Shown here: in pieces, positions 8,614-17,370 of the stretch
Position numbering within the stretch: the stretch's first letter is position 1
Layout: the number at the start of each line of letters is the position of its first letter
DNA from: Fibrobacterota bacterium
Lineage (GTDB): Bacteria > Fibrobacterota > OXYB2-FULL-49-7 > JAEUSG01
NCBI GenBank assembly: GCA_016788315.1
Contig: JAEUSG010000388.1
Location: 1 to 33,271, forward strand
DNA length: 33,271 nt
Direction: 5' to 3'
Position numbers and translations under genes: made by a program
The notes under the pieces: model-generated
Database searches by the model: none
Told to the model about the DNA's origin: nothing
Seen by the model: only the letters and a program-made list of their open reading frames with translations

Positions 8614-10044
8614 TTAAAATTTGAACTGTAAACCAGCTGAAAGAGTATTCTCAAAAGAGAATTTAGACTGACCACTATTGTCTGACTGACCATCTGCGGA
8701 AGAACTCTGTTCTGAAAGCTGCTCTTTAATGCCAAGCAGTACGCGGTCTGTTATAACGAAATAAAGGTGTTTGTATCCCACCTTAAGATTAAGTGTCGGT
8801 CCGCCCCAGTAACCAAATTTACTGCCGAAAGATTCTGGATTTACCGGTGCATAACTTACGCCGGCTGCAGATAAAGCTGCTCCTTTTAAGGTAACACCAT
8901 TTTCCCTCTTTATAAATCCTCCTGAAACACCAGGACCGAATGTCAGGATACCTGGAATTATTCTGAATAAATGGGCATAGTCAAAAAGAGCACCATAGAC
9001 CTTTGCATTTGTTTCCAAGTAAAAAGTATCGTTGACGGCATTTGTTTTCTTGAGATCGCGGGTGATTCCCGGAAAGTAATAACCGCTGATGCCGAAATAG
9101 TCACGGCCATCATCCCAGCCAATTGACATAAGAGGTGCGAAGGGAAGATCTGACTTATAATCCAGATTAAGACGGATTGTATCAGAGGAATTTACACCAA
9201 TTCCAGAATATTTTAACTCTTGATTCAGCTCTGTCCTTCTAAAAAAGAGAGTTGTTCCGACTGTAATAGAAAAAGGTGTTCGTTCAATCAGTGTAATATT
9301 CAATGGAGTTTCCTGATTCTCTATTACCTCAATCTTTTGACGAAGTTTTCGATAACCTTCACGACGAATTAGGATTTTGTGTGCGCCGGACGGAATGTAA
9401 TCAATTACGATGCTCCCTTTACCATATAAAGAGTCATCAATCACTATTTCTGCGTCTGATGGATTTACAATAATATTAAGAGAACCGACCGGACTGTTTG
9501 ATATTCCTTTGTATTTGACTACCTTCCTGCCCCGCAGTCTGGCAGTTATCGATGCATCCTCCTGTTCTTTCAGGCCGGCCAATTGAAGGGCCGCATTCCG
9601 GATACCGGTAAGCATAATCTCTTCAATATCCTTATCGATAAAATCCAGTTTAATACTTTTACTGATCTCTCCGCTTTTTACACTTACAGAACGTAAATTT
9701 ACAGAATAAACTCTGCCTATTTTATCTATGCTGCCAAGCACAATAAATTCTACATTCAGCAGCTGCCCCGCCTCAACAGCACATGCCGCATCTGTGCAGC
9801 CGGTCTGCTGAAATCCCTGTTCTTTGAGAATAACCTCCATCTGTCCACGTTCTACAACAATGAATTTCTGCGTTTCGAACAGCTCCGTGCGTAAACGGTT
9901 CGACAATGTCTGCAGATCATCCGCCGACAGACCTGCACCTGTAAGATCGATAACTGCAATGTTCGGCTTAGTTTCAGCTGCCGAAAGTGTTGCGAGAGAG
10001 ATTATCATCAGGAATAGAAAATGTAAAATTACACTGTTTTTCAT
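8614..10044 (-). CDS. Envelope protein: CsgG-like domain, PEGA domain, beta-barrel-like C-terminus
   Basis: A 476-aa exported protein (signal peptide to about residue 23, LATLSAAE). Residues about 25-165 resemble the CsgG/FlgT-type periplasmic domain: IAVIDLTGAGLS, then LRTELFETQKFIVVERGQM and FIVLGSIDKIGRVYSV. Residues about 185-255 form a PEGA domain (NPSDAEIVIDD, GAHKILIRREGYR). The rest is rich in aromatic alternating strands and ends in phenylalanine (GLQFKF), as outer-membrane barrels do. This suggests a surface-tethered or outer-membrane assembly factor; the substrate is unknown. Ribosome binding site AAGGCGG precedes the ATG. A sigma-70-like promoter lies at 10097-10124, and the gene is divergent from the glycyl radical enzyme gene. 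Confidence 0.8.
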   Translation of the reverse strand: MKNSVILHFLFLMIISLATLSAAETKPNIAVIDLTGAGLSADDLQTLSNRLRTELFETQKFIVVERGQMEVILKEQGFQQTGCTDAACAVEAGQLLNVEFIVLGSIDKIGRVYSVNLRSVSVKSGEISKSIKLDFIDKDIEEIMLTGIRNAALQLAGLKEQEDASITARLRGRKVVKYKGISNSPVGSLNIIVNPSDAEIVIDDSLYGKGSIVIDYIPSGAHKILIRREGYRKLRQKIEVIENQETPLNITLIERTPFSITVGTTLFFRRTELNQELKYSGIGVNSSDTIRLNLDYKSDLPFAPLMSIGWDDGRDYFGISGYYFPGITRDLKKTNAVNDTFYLETNAKVYGALFDYAHLFRIIPGILTFGPGVSGGFIKRENGVTLKGAALSAAGVSYAPVNPESFGSKFGYWGGPTLNLKVGYKHLYFVITDRVLLGIKEQLSEQSSSADGQSDNSGQSKFSFENTLSAGLQFKF

Positions 10045-10096
10045 TTGTCCGCCTTATGCTGTTTCAAAATGTTAACAAAAATGCTTCAACTAGAAA

Positions 10097-10124
10097 ATTA
10101 TATCATCTATCATACACAGATCAA
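10097..10124 (-). promoter_or_regulatory. Candidate sigma-70 promoter of the CsgG-like gene
   Basis: On the minus strand TTGATC (10124-10119), a 16-bp spacer and a perfect TATAAT (10102-10097) precede the ATG at 10044 by about 50 nt. Confidence 0.5.
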
Positions 10125-10147
10125 TATCAAGGATCATTTGATAAAGC

Positions 10148-10166
10148 GATAAACAATAGTTTTATC
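10148..10166. promoter_or_regulatory. Dyad in the divergent promoter region, possible AraC-type or other operator
   Basis: GATAAA (10148-10153) and TTTATC (10161-10166) form a perfect inverted repeat with a 7-bp spacer. It lies about 80 bp upstream of the glycyl radical enzyme start and 25 bp beyond the -35 of the divergent promoter. The bound factor is unknown. Confidence 0.3.
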
Positions 10167-10242
10167 CATCAGTATTTCATATTCATCCATTCTTATTGAG
10201 GTCAAACCGCACTATATTAATCCATGACGCAAAGGAGGTGTC

Positions 10243-12357
10243 ATGCGATTATCGGAGCAGACTCATGCCATTGCCCGCCCCATGCTTCGGGGCGAACTAG
10301 CCCATCATTATTCCTATCTCGAGCCGCAGCCTGACTTCAATTCCCTTAATGCATTGACGCCCAATAAACGTTATGCAGCCCTTGCACAGATTGCCGCGGA
10401 AAGGGCTCCTCTCTTTATTCGTCCCTTTGAACGCATTGCGGGTGCAGCCACCCTTCGCGAGGGCGCCGAACACCGCTTTTTCGACATGCCGTCAATCAGT
10501 CACACAACTCTCGATTTCGGTTCAATAATGCGGATGGGCCTTTCGGGGCTTGAAAAAAAAGTCAATGAACGCCTTTCAACAGCAAATGAAAAGGGGCGTG
10601 ACTTTCTGGAGTCTTCGCTTCTCTGCATTCAGGCGCTGCGTCATTGGAACTACCGCTATCTGTCAACCTTAGATGAACTCATTGCCAGTTCAAGCGATCC
10701 TGTTTGCAAGGTTTATATGGAAGTCCGGAACAATATGGCTCGTGTGCCGGAAAATCCACCATCCACATTCCACGAAGCTGTGCAGTCCTTCTGGTCATTG
10801 TACGCCTTCATACGGCTCCTGGGTAATTGGAGCGGATTGGGCCGCCTTGACAAAATTCTTGGCCCTTTTTTGAATGCTGACCTGGATTCCGATCGATTGA
10901 CAATTGATGAAGCCCGTGAAATTCTGGCCCATTTTTTTATCCGCGGCACAGAATGGACTGCCCTTTTCGGCAATAATTATCACTGGGGTGGATCGGGCGA
11001 TAAGCAGTTTTACCAGAACATCCTGATTGGCGGTATTGATGAGTCCGGCTGTGAGGTAACCAATTCGGTGAGTTACCTGATTCTGGACATTGTCGAAGAG
11101 CTGGGAATCAGTGACTTTCCCATTTCGGTCAGACTCAACCGCCAATCGCCGGAACTGCTGATAAAGCGGACAGCCGAGGTCATCCGCAAGGGCGGCGGCA
11201 TAGTTGCCTGGTACGATGAGGCGCGTGTAATCGAATCGCTGGTCAAATTCGGTTTTCCTTTACATCATGCGCGTGAATTCACCAATGACGGCTGCTGGGA
11301 GGCCATAATCGGCGGCAAAACCGCTTTCAGCTATACGTCGTTCGATATGCTGGCCCATTTTCAACTCTCACTTCAGGAATCCGCTGTAAATGGTGACAAT
11401 TTCGAAGAACTTTACAACCGCTTTTTCAAACGCGTAAAAGGAGAGATATCCAAACATATTGAAACCCGCACTTCGGGATTCATGAAAACAAACGCACCCG
11501 CTCCATTTTTATCGTTATTTGTTGAGGGCTGCATTGACAAAGCCCGTCAATACACGGAGCAGGGCGCCCTGTATTCGATATTTGCATTGCACGCAGGCGG
11601 CATGCCTGATACAGCAAATGCACTGACCGCGGTGAAGAAGCTGGTCTTTGATGAAAGACAGATGACACTGAAGGAATTGGCTGACGCGGTTGCCAATGAT
11701 TGGGAAGGAAAGGAGGAGTTGCGTGCCATGATTCGCATCTCCTTGACACGCTACGGCAACGATGATGGTACTGCAGATGCTTCGATGACCCGCCTTTTCA
11801 ACGATTATACAGAAGAAATGGCTAAAGTGCGTTCCGTCAATGGTGTCCTGATACCGGCCGGTCTTTCAACCTTCGGCCGCCAATTGGAATGGCGGCAGAC
11901 CCGGACAGCCACACCGGACGGGTTCAAGCGAGGGGCTATTCTATCGGGTAACTCATCACCAACTCCGGGCACCGCATATAATGGACCCACTGCTGTATTA
12001 CGCTCTGCAGGAAAACTTGATTACACGCGATTACCCAACGGCTGCGCACTGGACCTCTCTCTTGATCCGGGATTGCTTTCCGGAAACGATGGTCTGGAGG
12101 CCTTGTGCGCCTTAATAAAAGGCTCTCTTGAAACCGGTGTTTTTCTGGTGCAGGTGAATGTAACCGACCCCGCTCTTTTACGCCGGGCGCAAGAACATCC
12201 TGAACAGTTTCCCGAACTAACGGTCCGCATTTCCGGATGGTCAGCCCGTTTTGTTTCGCTCGGACGCCACTGGCAGGACATGGTTATTGAACGGCTCGAG
12301 CAGAACGGTAGATATGCACCTCCACCTATAATCATTTCTGTTGCGGAGGATATATGA
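10243..12357 (+). CDS. Glycyl radical enzyme of the pyruvate formate-lyase superfamily, substrate unknown
   Basis: Radical enzyme of anaerobic cytoplasm. The glycyl-radical loop is RISGWSARF with Gly665 near the C-terminus. The thiyl-radical site is NDGCWE with Cys351 and Glu353. The Cys-x-Glu pattern is that of the dehydratase/lyase branch (glycerol dehydratase, CutC, HypD type); true pyruvate formate-lyase has two adjacent cysteines. At 704 aa it is shorter than most members (about 750-850), with a reduced N-terminal part (RAPLFIRPFERIAGAA is the recognisable family element). Ribosome binding site AAAGGAGGTG is very strong. Its stop overlaps the ATG of the activase by 4 bp (ATGA), so they are translationally coupled. 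AraC regulators follow. A sugar- or polyol-type substrate from pectin breakdown is a guess from context. Confidence 0.93.
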   Translation: MRLSEQTHAIARPMLRGELAHHYSYLEPQPDFNSLNALTPNKRYAALAQIAAERAPLFIRPFERIAGAATLREGAEHRFFDMPSISHTTLDFGSIMRMGLSGLEKKVNERLSTANEKGRDFLESSLLCIQALRHWNYRYLSTLDELIASSSDPVCKVYMEVRNNMARVPENPPSTFHEAVQSFWSLYAFIRLLGNWSGLGRLDKILGPFLNADLDSDRLTIDEAREILAHFFIRGTEWTALFGNNYHWGGSGDKQFYQNILIGGIDESGCEVTNSVSYLILDIVEELGISDFPISVRLNRQSPELLIKRTAEVIRKGGGIVAWYDEARVIESLVKFGFPLHHAREFTNDGCWEAIIGGKTAFSYTSFDMLAHFQLSLQESAVNGDNFEELYNRFFKRVKGEISKHIETRTSGFMKTNAPAPFLSLFVEGCIDKARQYTEQGALYSIFALHAGGMPDTANALTAVKKLVFDERQMTLKELADAVANDWEGKEELRAMIRISLTRYGNDDGTADASMTRLFNDYTEEMAKVRSVNGVLIPAGLSTFGRQLEWRQTRTATPDGFKRGAILSGNSSPTPGTAYNGPTAVLRSAGKLDYTRLPNGCALDLSLDPGLLSGNDGLEALCALIKGSLETGVFLVQVNVTDPALLRRAQEHPEQFPELTVRISGWSARFVSLGRHWQDMVIERLEQNGRYAPPPIIISVAEDI

Positions 12358-12968
12358 ACGGCAGAGTAGCCAATATCCAGCGTTTCTGTCTTCACGACGG
12401 ACCAGGTATCAGGACGACAGTTTTTTTACAGGGGTGTCCTTTGCAATGTGCATATTGTCATAATCCCGCCATGCAACCGCGTGAAGGCGGACGTTCTATG
12501 AGTGTAGAAGAAGTTATGATGCAGGTGGAGAGAGATATACCATTCTATAGATCAGAAGGAGGGTTGACACTCTCCGGCGGCGAACCTTTGATGCAGGCAG
12601 CTTTTTCAGCTGCCCTTCTTGAGGCAGCCCGCATGCGGGGCATCAATACCTGTGTTGAAACCTCCGGTGCCGGAACTTCCGAAGCGGTTCGTCAACTGGC
12701 CCGACACACGGATCTATTTCTTTGGGATGTAAAGTTTACAGAACCGGATGTCGTGCTACCAATAGATAAACTGAGGGCAGTTGAATCGGCTGGCGCCGGT
12801 ATAAGACTGCGTACTGTTCTAGTCCCGGGGATTGATGAAGAGGCGGTGAGAACAAAACTGCTTGGAGCAGCCCGTCAATTGTCCAACTGCGAGTATGTTG
12901 AACTGCTTCCATATAACGAGCTGTCAGGCGCCGGGCTGCTCCCGCTGAATACGGTAAGCCGTGGGTGA
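12354..12968 (+). CDS. Glycyl radical enzyme activase (radical SAM), unusually short
   Basis: Generates the glycyl radical on the preceding enzyme using S-adenosylmethionine and a [4Fe-4S] cluster. The cluster ligands are Cys28, Cys32 and Cys35 in GCPLQCAYCHNP (CX3CX2C); HDGPGIR (14-20) and SGGEP (74-78) are family signatures. There is no ferredoxin-like insert after the cluster motif, so it is of the pyruvate formate-lyase-activase type without auxiliary clusters. At 204 aa it is about 40 aa shorter than that type: the usual TG-x-S/N segment after DVK is missing, and the protein stops soon after ELLPYNELSG, losing the normal KY...LG...Y tail. The last 45 bp overlap the convergent AraC gene. 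The gene is coupled to the enzyme gene by a 4-bp overlap. Confidence 0.93.
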   Translation: MNGRVANIQRFCLHDGPGIRTTVFLQGCPLQCAYCHNPAMQPREGGRSMSVEEVMMQVERDIPFYRSEGGLTLSGGEPLMQAAFSAALLEAARMRGINTCVETSGAGTSEAVRQLARHTDLFLWDVKFTEPDVVLPIDKLRAVESAGAGIRLRTVLVPGIDEEAVRTKLLGAARQLSNCEYVELLPYNELSGAGLLPLNTVSRG

Positions 12969-13772
12969 AAGCCCCGACCACTTTTTGAAATTACGGCTGA
13001 AATGAAACGGGTCATCATATCCGTGCGCAAGACCGATGGCATCCACGGACAGCTCTGTTGTCATTAACTGGATAGCCGCCTGTTTCAGCCGAAGGTCTGC
13101 AAAATAACGGTGAGGAGAAACGCCTAAGGTTGATTTAAAGAGAGCATGAAGCCTTGGTACTGACAAACCAACCAACCGCGCCATGTCTGCAAGGTCAAGC
13201 AGTTTATCATGGTTGCCACGAAACCCCTCAATCAGCGGACGCAGCCGTTCAAGGCCAGCTGCAGGGCTCTCCTTTCCGATTCGCGGTGTTCCTAAAAGAG
13301 CAATTTTCCGGACAATATCAAAGCCCGCTTTTTTGCTTTCAAGTATACTTTCCAGCGTTGGAGTTTTTTTCTGCAGCGCACGGACTTTTGACGCCATTTC
13401 ACCCAGCGGCCGCGCCTGTACGGGTGAAAGTATCAGCGGCAGATCCATAAGCGAAAGAATATCCAATGTGCCGAATAGGGTGCATTGAATATGCAGCCAA
13501 TTGATCTCCATTGCTCCGTTGATGGTATGATGTACAATCTTCATCTGATGGTTAGCCGGCACCAGAAAAGCTCCACCCTCAGCAGTTCTGCCTACCCGTT
13601 TCTGGTTTACCCACAGTTCGTAATGACCTTTGACTGATTGCGCATAAACAGCCCAGGGAATTGTTTTAACGTGGGTGACGGGAGCTGTTGACGCCATGGA
13701 ACCGCCACCGGCCTGCAACCGGGAGATGTTGATCCCTTCGTAGAACAGAGGCATTTTCAAAAGTTCATCCAT
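12924..13772 (-). CDS. AraC-family transcriptional regulator 1
   Basis: A 282-aa regulator with an N-terminal cupin-like sensor region (about 30-125, including the WLHIQCTLFG strand) and a C-terminal double helix-turn-helix (about 185-275): LADMARLVGLSVPRLHALFK and IGLAHGYDDPFHFSRNFKKW, then GLSPTAYR. This is the usual arrangement of sugar-responsive AraC proteins. Ribosome binding site GAGGAAA precedes the ATG at 13772. The 3' end overlaps the activase gene tail to tail by 45 bp, and the conserved FKKWSGLSPTAYR segment itself lies in or next to that overlap. A 14-bp palindrome 20 bp upstream of the start could be its own operator. Regulation of the adjacent glycyl radical enzyme operon is likely but inferred from position. 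Confidence 0.92.
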   Translation of the reverse strand: MDELLKMPLFYEGINISRLQAGGGSMASTAPVTHVKTIPWAVYAQSVKGHYELWVNQKRVGRTAEGGAFLVPANHQMKIVHHTINGAMEINWLHIQCTLFGTLDILSLMDLPLILSPVQARPLGEMASKVRALQKKTPTLESILESKKAGFDIVRKIALLGTPRIGKESPAAGLERLRPLIEGFRGNHDKLLDLADMARLVGLSVPRLHALFKSTLGVSPHRYFADLRLKQAAIQLMTTELSVDAIGLAHGYDDPFHFSRNFKKWSGLSPTAYRIQREQPGA

Positions 13773-13791
13773 ACCGTTTCCTCAATATATG

Positions 13792-13805
13792 TTGACTTTA
13801 GTCAA
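13792..13805. promoter_or_regulatory. Palindrome upstream of AraC regulator 1
   Basis: TTGACTTTAGTCAA is a perfect 6-bp inverted repeat with a 2-bp centre, located 20-33 bp upstream of the regulator start codon. A partial copy (TTGACTA) recurs at 13854-13860. It may be an autoregulatory operator, although AraC proteins more often bind direct repeats. Confidence 0.35.
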
Positions 13806-13857
13806 TTTGCTACGATAAAATAAAATTACATTATACAAAACTGAATTCATACATTGA

Positions 13858-14688
13858 CTAATTTACCTCTTTTCTGAAGCGACTTGGACTCTTACCCGTA
13901 TATCTTTTGAACAATCGAAAAAAATGTGAGTAATCATGAAACCCGAGTTCTGCTGCAACAGGCGGCGGAGTATCCCGGAAAAACCTCAGAAAATCCTTTG
14001 CCTTCTCCAGTTTCAGCTGCATCAGATATCTATGAGGTGTAAGGCCTGTTTTTTCCCTGAATGCAATAATGAAATTGGATACGGGCATGGATGCAATCTC
14101 CGCCAGTGTTTTTACAGATATTCTCAATTTGTAATTACGATGGATATAAGCCAGAGCGTCATCCAGCCTTTCGAAAGAATCACGATTATCAGGCCTTTCC
14201 GGAAAGCGGCGTGAAGAGTCTGCATCAGGCTGCAGTGCCAGAATTAAGGAGGTAGCCACAATTGAACTTCGTGTAAGTCTGTTCGGCTCTCTTTCATTAA
14301 AAATGGCTTCCAGCTGTTTTAAATATCTTTGTACAATTTTTGGTTTAGCTGCCGTAAACATTGGTTGAAAACCGATGTCTTCGACCTTAAGTGCCTCTGT
14401 GTTTTTTATGTATGGTGTAAATTCAAAAACAAAATAGCTCAGCGGTGATTTGTATGGTTTTAATACCATTGCTTCTCCCGGCGCCCATATGTGTACCCCT
14501 TTGGGGCGAACAAGAAAGCTCTTATCATTTTTACAAACTTCTAAAATACCCTGTGTTACAAAATTGAGAGTAAATGAGACAGAGGCTGAATTTAATTTTT
14601 TGTCATAGTGGAGAGTCCGATATCTCTCTCTATGGTGACAGGCAAGGACTTCAATGCCTATCAAAGGATTTCTCGCTTTATTTATCAT
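13858..14688 (-). CDS. AraC-family transcriptional regulator 2
   Basis: About 276 aa from the ATG at 14688; the frame stays open to an ATG at 14787, but that start would lie inside the leader of the divergent gene and adds residues unlike the family. The N-terminal part has a cupin-like pattern (NFVTQGILEV, VHIWAPGEAMVLKPY). The C-terminal double helix-turn-helix includes VKTLAEIASMPVSNFIIAFR and AAELGFHDYSHFFRLFKRYT, then GKSPSRFR. No clear ribosome binding site is visible at 14688, and a TATAAT-like sequence lies directly before it, so the true start is uncertain. It is upstream of and parallel to AraC regulator 1 (85 bp gap) and divergent from a large secreted kelch protein, either of which it may control. 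Confidence 0.88.
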   Translation of the reverse strand: MINKARNPLIGIEVLACHHRERYRTLHYDKKLNSASVSFTLNFVTQGILEVCKNDKSFLVRPKGVHIWAPGEAMVLKPYKSPLSYFVFEFTPYIKNTEALKVEDIGFQPMFTAAKPKIVQRYLKQLEAIFNEREPNRLTRSSIVATSLILALQPDADSSRRFPERPDNRDSFERLDDALAYIHRNYKLRISVKTLAEIASMPVSNFIIAFREKTGLTPHRYLMQLKLEKAKDFLRFFRDTPPPVAAELGFHDYSHFFRLFKRYTGKSPSRFRKEVN

Positions 14689-14785
14689 ATTATAATATAC
14701 ATATTTGAACAAATTCTGTACATTGCATGAATATATATATGGCTGTATCTTATGTGTATAACAGTCCACAGCAAATTCACCATGC

Positions 14786-14791
14786 AAGGAG
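14786..14791 (+). promoter_or_regulatory. Ribosome binding site fixing the start of the large kelch gene
   Basis: AAGGAG ends 5 nt before the ATG at 14797. It selects this start over the in-frame upstream ATG at 14752, which lacks such a site and would bury the signal peptide. Confidence 0.8.
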
Positions 14792-14796
14792 TCACC

Positions 14797-17364
14797 ATGA
14801 TCCGCATAATTTTTATAATTCTTTATTCATCAGCAATGCTTTTATCTCAAATCAACAACTGGGTTCAGATTACAGGAAACCAAACTGGACTACGTCCTTA
14901 TGGAGCCCTGGTTTACATTCCGGACAGTAACTCATTTATCCTCAGCATGGGCACCTTTGAACAAAACGCAAGTCAACCGTATACCGAAATGGGTTTTAAC
15001 TGGAATTCCGGACAATGGACCAATCTGCTTCCGCATGATTCACTTTATGGCAAATGGGCAAACATAACCGGCAACACCTTCGGAAAGGGAGTTTATAAGG
15101 AACCCTATTTCGACCTATACACAATTGACGGATATCTACGCCCCAATCTTTATCCGGTTAAGGGTCCGAAAGCTTATTATCAGTTTGCCTATAACAGCGA
15201 TAATGGACGGATTTTTTATTACCTGAATAACAAAACTTTCTCATACGACACCAGAACCAGAAGGTGGAATGACCTTGCCCCTGCTACAAATCCGGTTCTG
15301 AATTGTAAAGGAGGTTCTCTCGCTCTTATTTGGGGCGCAATGTGTTATGATCCTGTAAATCAGGAAATTTTATTGTTCGGCGGTGGCGGAGCTGATGTCG
15401 ACAGTGGCAATGTAGGTACCTGGATATACAAACCCTCCAGCAATACATGGACCCGGCTGACACTTTCAATTCAACCTCCTCCCAGAGCAATGTCGCAAAT
15501 GGCTTACGATGCTAAAAACAAAGCTATAGTGCTTTTTGGTGGTGACCACCTTGATTATCTGTTATGCGACACATGGATTTATGACTGCACTTCAAAAACA
15601 TGGATTGAAAAAAGTCCTTCTGTAAGTCCGCCTGCAAGAGCGGGTCATGCTCTTCTTTATCTTCCCCGCAGCAAAAAGGTTGTGCTAATCGGAGGATATA
15701 AGTACACTTCCTGCGCAACCTGGGGATGTGATCCTCAAAGTCAAGTTTTTGATATATGGGTTTACGATGCTGCACTGAATACCTGGCAATATCTGACCAC
15801 TCCCTCATCAAGCCCTAAATATCTCAGCCATGTTATTTCAACTGCAATGATGGTGTGCGATACTGCCGACAATATTCTGGCGTTGGGAGATACAATTAGA
15901 AACTGGTACATGACAGCAAAAACTTTTAAAATGCAATGCGATCCATCCAGAACAGATGCAGCTGAAACCATAAGACTTGGAATTAATGGTAAAACTGAGG
16001 TTCACAGAACAGGTTCATATTTACCATCATTTTATGATGCTAATGTTCCTGCTGTTGACACCGCATTAAACGAACAGACTTTAAAATCTTTACCTCCGAA
16101 TGTATGGACAAAAATATCCACGCCCAAAAACCATCTTTTTAACCGAGATTACGGATATGCTGTTTACGATTCAGATAGAGATTTAATCTTACGCTGGGCC
16201 GGCGGCCATGCAAGTTACCATGGAAACGATATGCCTCAGTATTCACCACACACAAACCGCTGGCATATCAGCCATGAACCTGCGCTACCAATTGAATTCA
16301 ATTATGCCAATGCAATGTCTCCATTCAACATGGATTTTTACAACCGTCCTATGATGACCGGCCATACTTACAGCACATACAGTTATGATCCTGCAATCAA
16401 ACGTCTTGTCCTTTTCACATGGAGAAAGACCTACCTTTACAATCCAACAACTATGCTATGGGAAATGGATAAGCAGATTGCAAACCATCCTGACATGGTC
16501 GATTTGAATTCATATCCTGAGATCCGTATGTATTCCTCCCTCACCGGTACACCGCACGGAACTTTGGGCTGGATTCGTACAAAACCTTATCCCTTTACTA
16601 CCGCCCTATTTCTTTTGGATCCTGACAGCCTTAGGTGGAAGAGGCTCTCTATCTCCTTATCCATTCCTCCCTTTTACGGTGACAACGGAGGAACTGCATA
16701 TGACAGTAAGAGAGATCGTGTGATGCTCTATCGCGGCGGTTCTGATACTGTGTGGTTCTACAATTTTAAAACCGGCTCCCTGTCAATAACCATCCCTTCA
16801 GGAACTCCGGCTAACGGCCATGCAGGTCGGGTTGCGGCAATGACATATGATGAAGAAAATGATGTTGTCTATATTCAGGGCGGAATTTATTACGACTGTG
16901 AGAATAACTCTTGGAAAAAATCATCTGTTCCTAATGAATCTGTACTGAACAGTTATAATTCCGGAATGGTATACGACCAGAAAAGGAAAATTATCTTCGG
17001 AAACGAGACCAATGGTGAGATTTTTGCAATGAAATTCATCAAAGATACAACATCGACAAAATACGAAAGTTCTTCGCCATGCTCCGATAAATCAAGTATT
17101 TCCGTACACCCTAACCCGTTCAACCCTTCAACCACATTTTATATTAATATCAAAAATACTAAAACTGTTGATTTTCAAATATTTAATTCTCATGGTGTAT
17201 TGATTCAGAAGATATTCAGGAGCAAGATTTTAACAAATGGTGTCCATACTATAACATGGAATGGACAAAATATGAACGGACGAAGAGTTGCCAGCGGTAT
17301 ATATACCTGCAAATTCAGCGCCGGTACGTTCAAAAAAACATTTTCAATACATTTTATGAGATGA
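14797..17364 (+). CDS. Large secreted kelch-repeat protein with FlgD-like sorting tail
   Basis: 855 aa, beginning with a signal peptide (IRIIFIILYSSAMLLSQ). Kelch blades run through most of the protein: MCYDPVNQEILLFGGGGAD, MAYDAKNKAIVLFGGDH, LLYLPRSKKVVLIGGYK, YDSKRDRVMLYRGG and MTYDEENDVVYIQGG, each followed by a WxxL or W motif. Two propellers could fit in this length. The C-terminal about 85 residues (HPNPFNPSTTFYIN ... NGRRVASGIYTCKFSAG) form a FlgD-Ig-like sorting tail. Kelch propellers in degraders bind glycans or act as lyases or oxidases; no catalytic residues can be assigned here. The gene is divergent from AraC regulator 2 and ends 6 bp from the convergent DTW gene. Confidence 0.88.
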   Translation: MIRIIFIILYSSAMLLSQINNWVQITGNQTGLRPYGALVYIPDSNSFILSMGTFEQNASQPYTEMGFNWNSGQWTNLLPHDSLYGKWANITGNTFGKGVYKEPYFDLYTIDGYLRPNLYPVKGPKAYYQFAYNSDNGRIFYYLNNKTFSYDTRTRRWNDLAPATNPVLNCKGGSLALIWGAMCYDPVNQEILLFGGGGADVDSGNVGTWIYKPSSNTWTRLTLSIQPPPRAMSQMAYDAKNKAIVLFGGDHLDYLLCDTWIYDCTSKTWIEKSPSVSPPARAGHALLYLPRSKKVVLIGGYKYTSCATWGCDPQSQVFDIWVYDAALNTWQYLTTPSSSPKYLSHVISTAMMVCDTADNILALGDTIRNWYMTAKTFKMQCDPSRTDAAETIRLGINGKTEVHRTGSYLPSFYDANVPAVDTALNEQTLKSLPPNVWTKISTPKNHLFNRDYGYAVYDSDRDLILRWAGGHASYHGNDMPQYSPHTNRWHISHEPALPIEFNYANAMSPFNMDFYNRPMMTGHTYSTYSYDPAIKRLVLFTWRKTYLYNPTTMLWEMDKQIANHPDMVDLNSYPEIRMYSSLTGTPHGTLGWIRTKPYPFTTALFLLDPDSLRWKRLSISLSIPPFYGDNGGTAYDSKRDRVMLYRGGSDTVWFYNFKTGSLSITIPSGTPANGHAGRVAAMTYDEENDVVYIQGGIYYDCENNSWKKSSVPNESVLNSYNSGMVYDQKRKIIFGNETNGEIFAMKFIKDTTSTKYESSSPCSDKSSISVHPNPFNPSTTFYINIKNTKTVDFQIFNSHGVLIQKIFRSKILTNGVHTITWNGQNMNGRRVASGIYTCKFSAGTFKKTFSIHFMR

Positions 17365-17370
17365 ACAGTA

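Noticed and set aside
14689-14787. Longer N-terminus of AraC regulator 2
   Set aside because: It would overlap the leader of the divergent gene and adds residues unlike AraC sensor domains; retained only as an alternative.
14752-14796. Upstream in-frame ATG for the large kelch gene
   Set aside because: The AAGGAG 5 nt before 14797 and the signal peptide starting there favour the downstream ATG.
14797-17364. Assignment of the kelch protein as galactose oxidase
   Set aside because: No copper-ligand or Tyr-Cys cofactor motif could be recognised; kelch blades alone do not show this activity.
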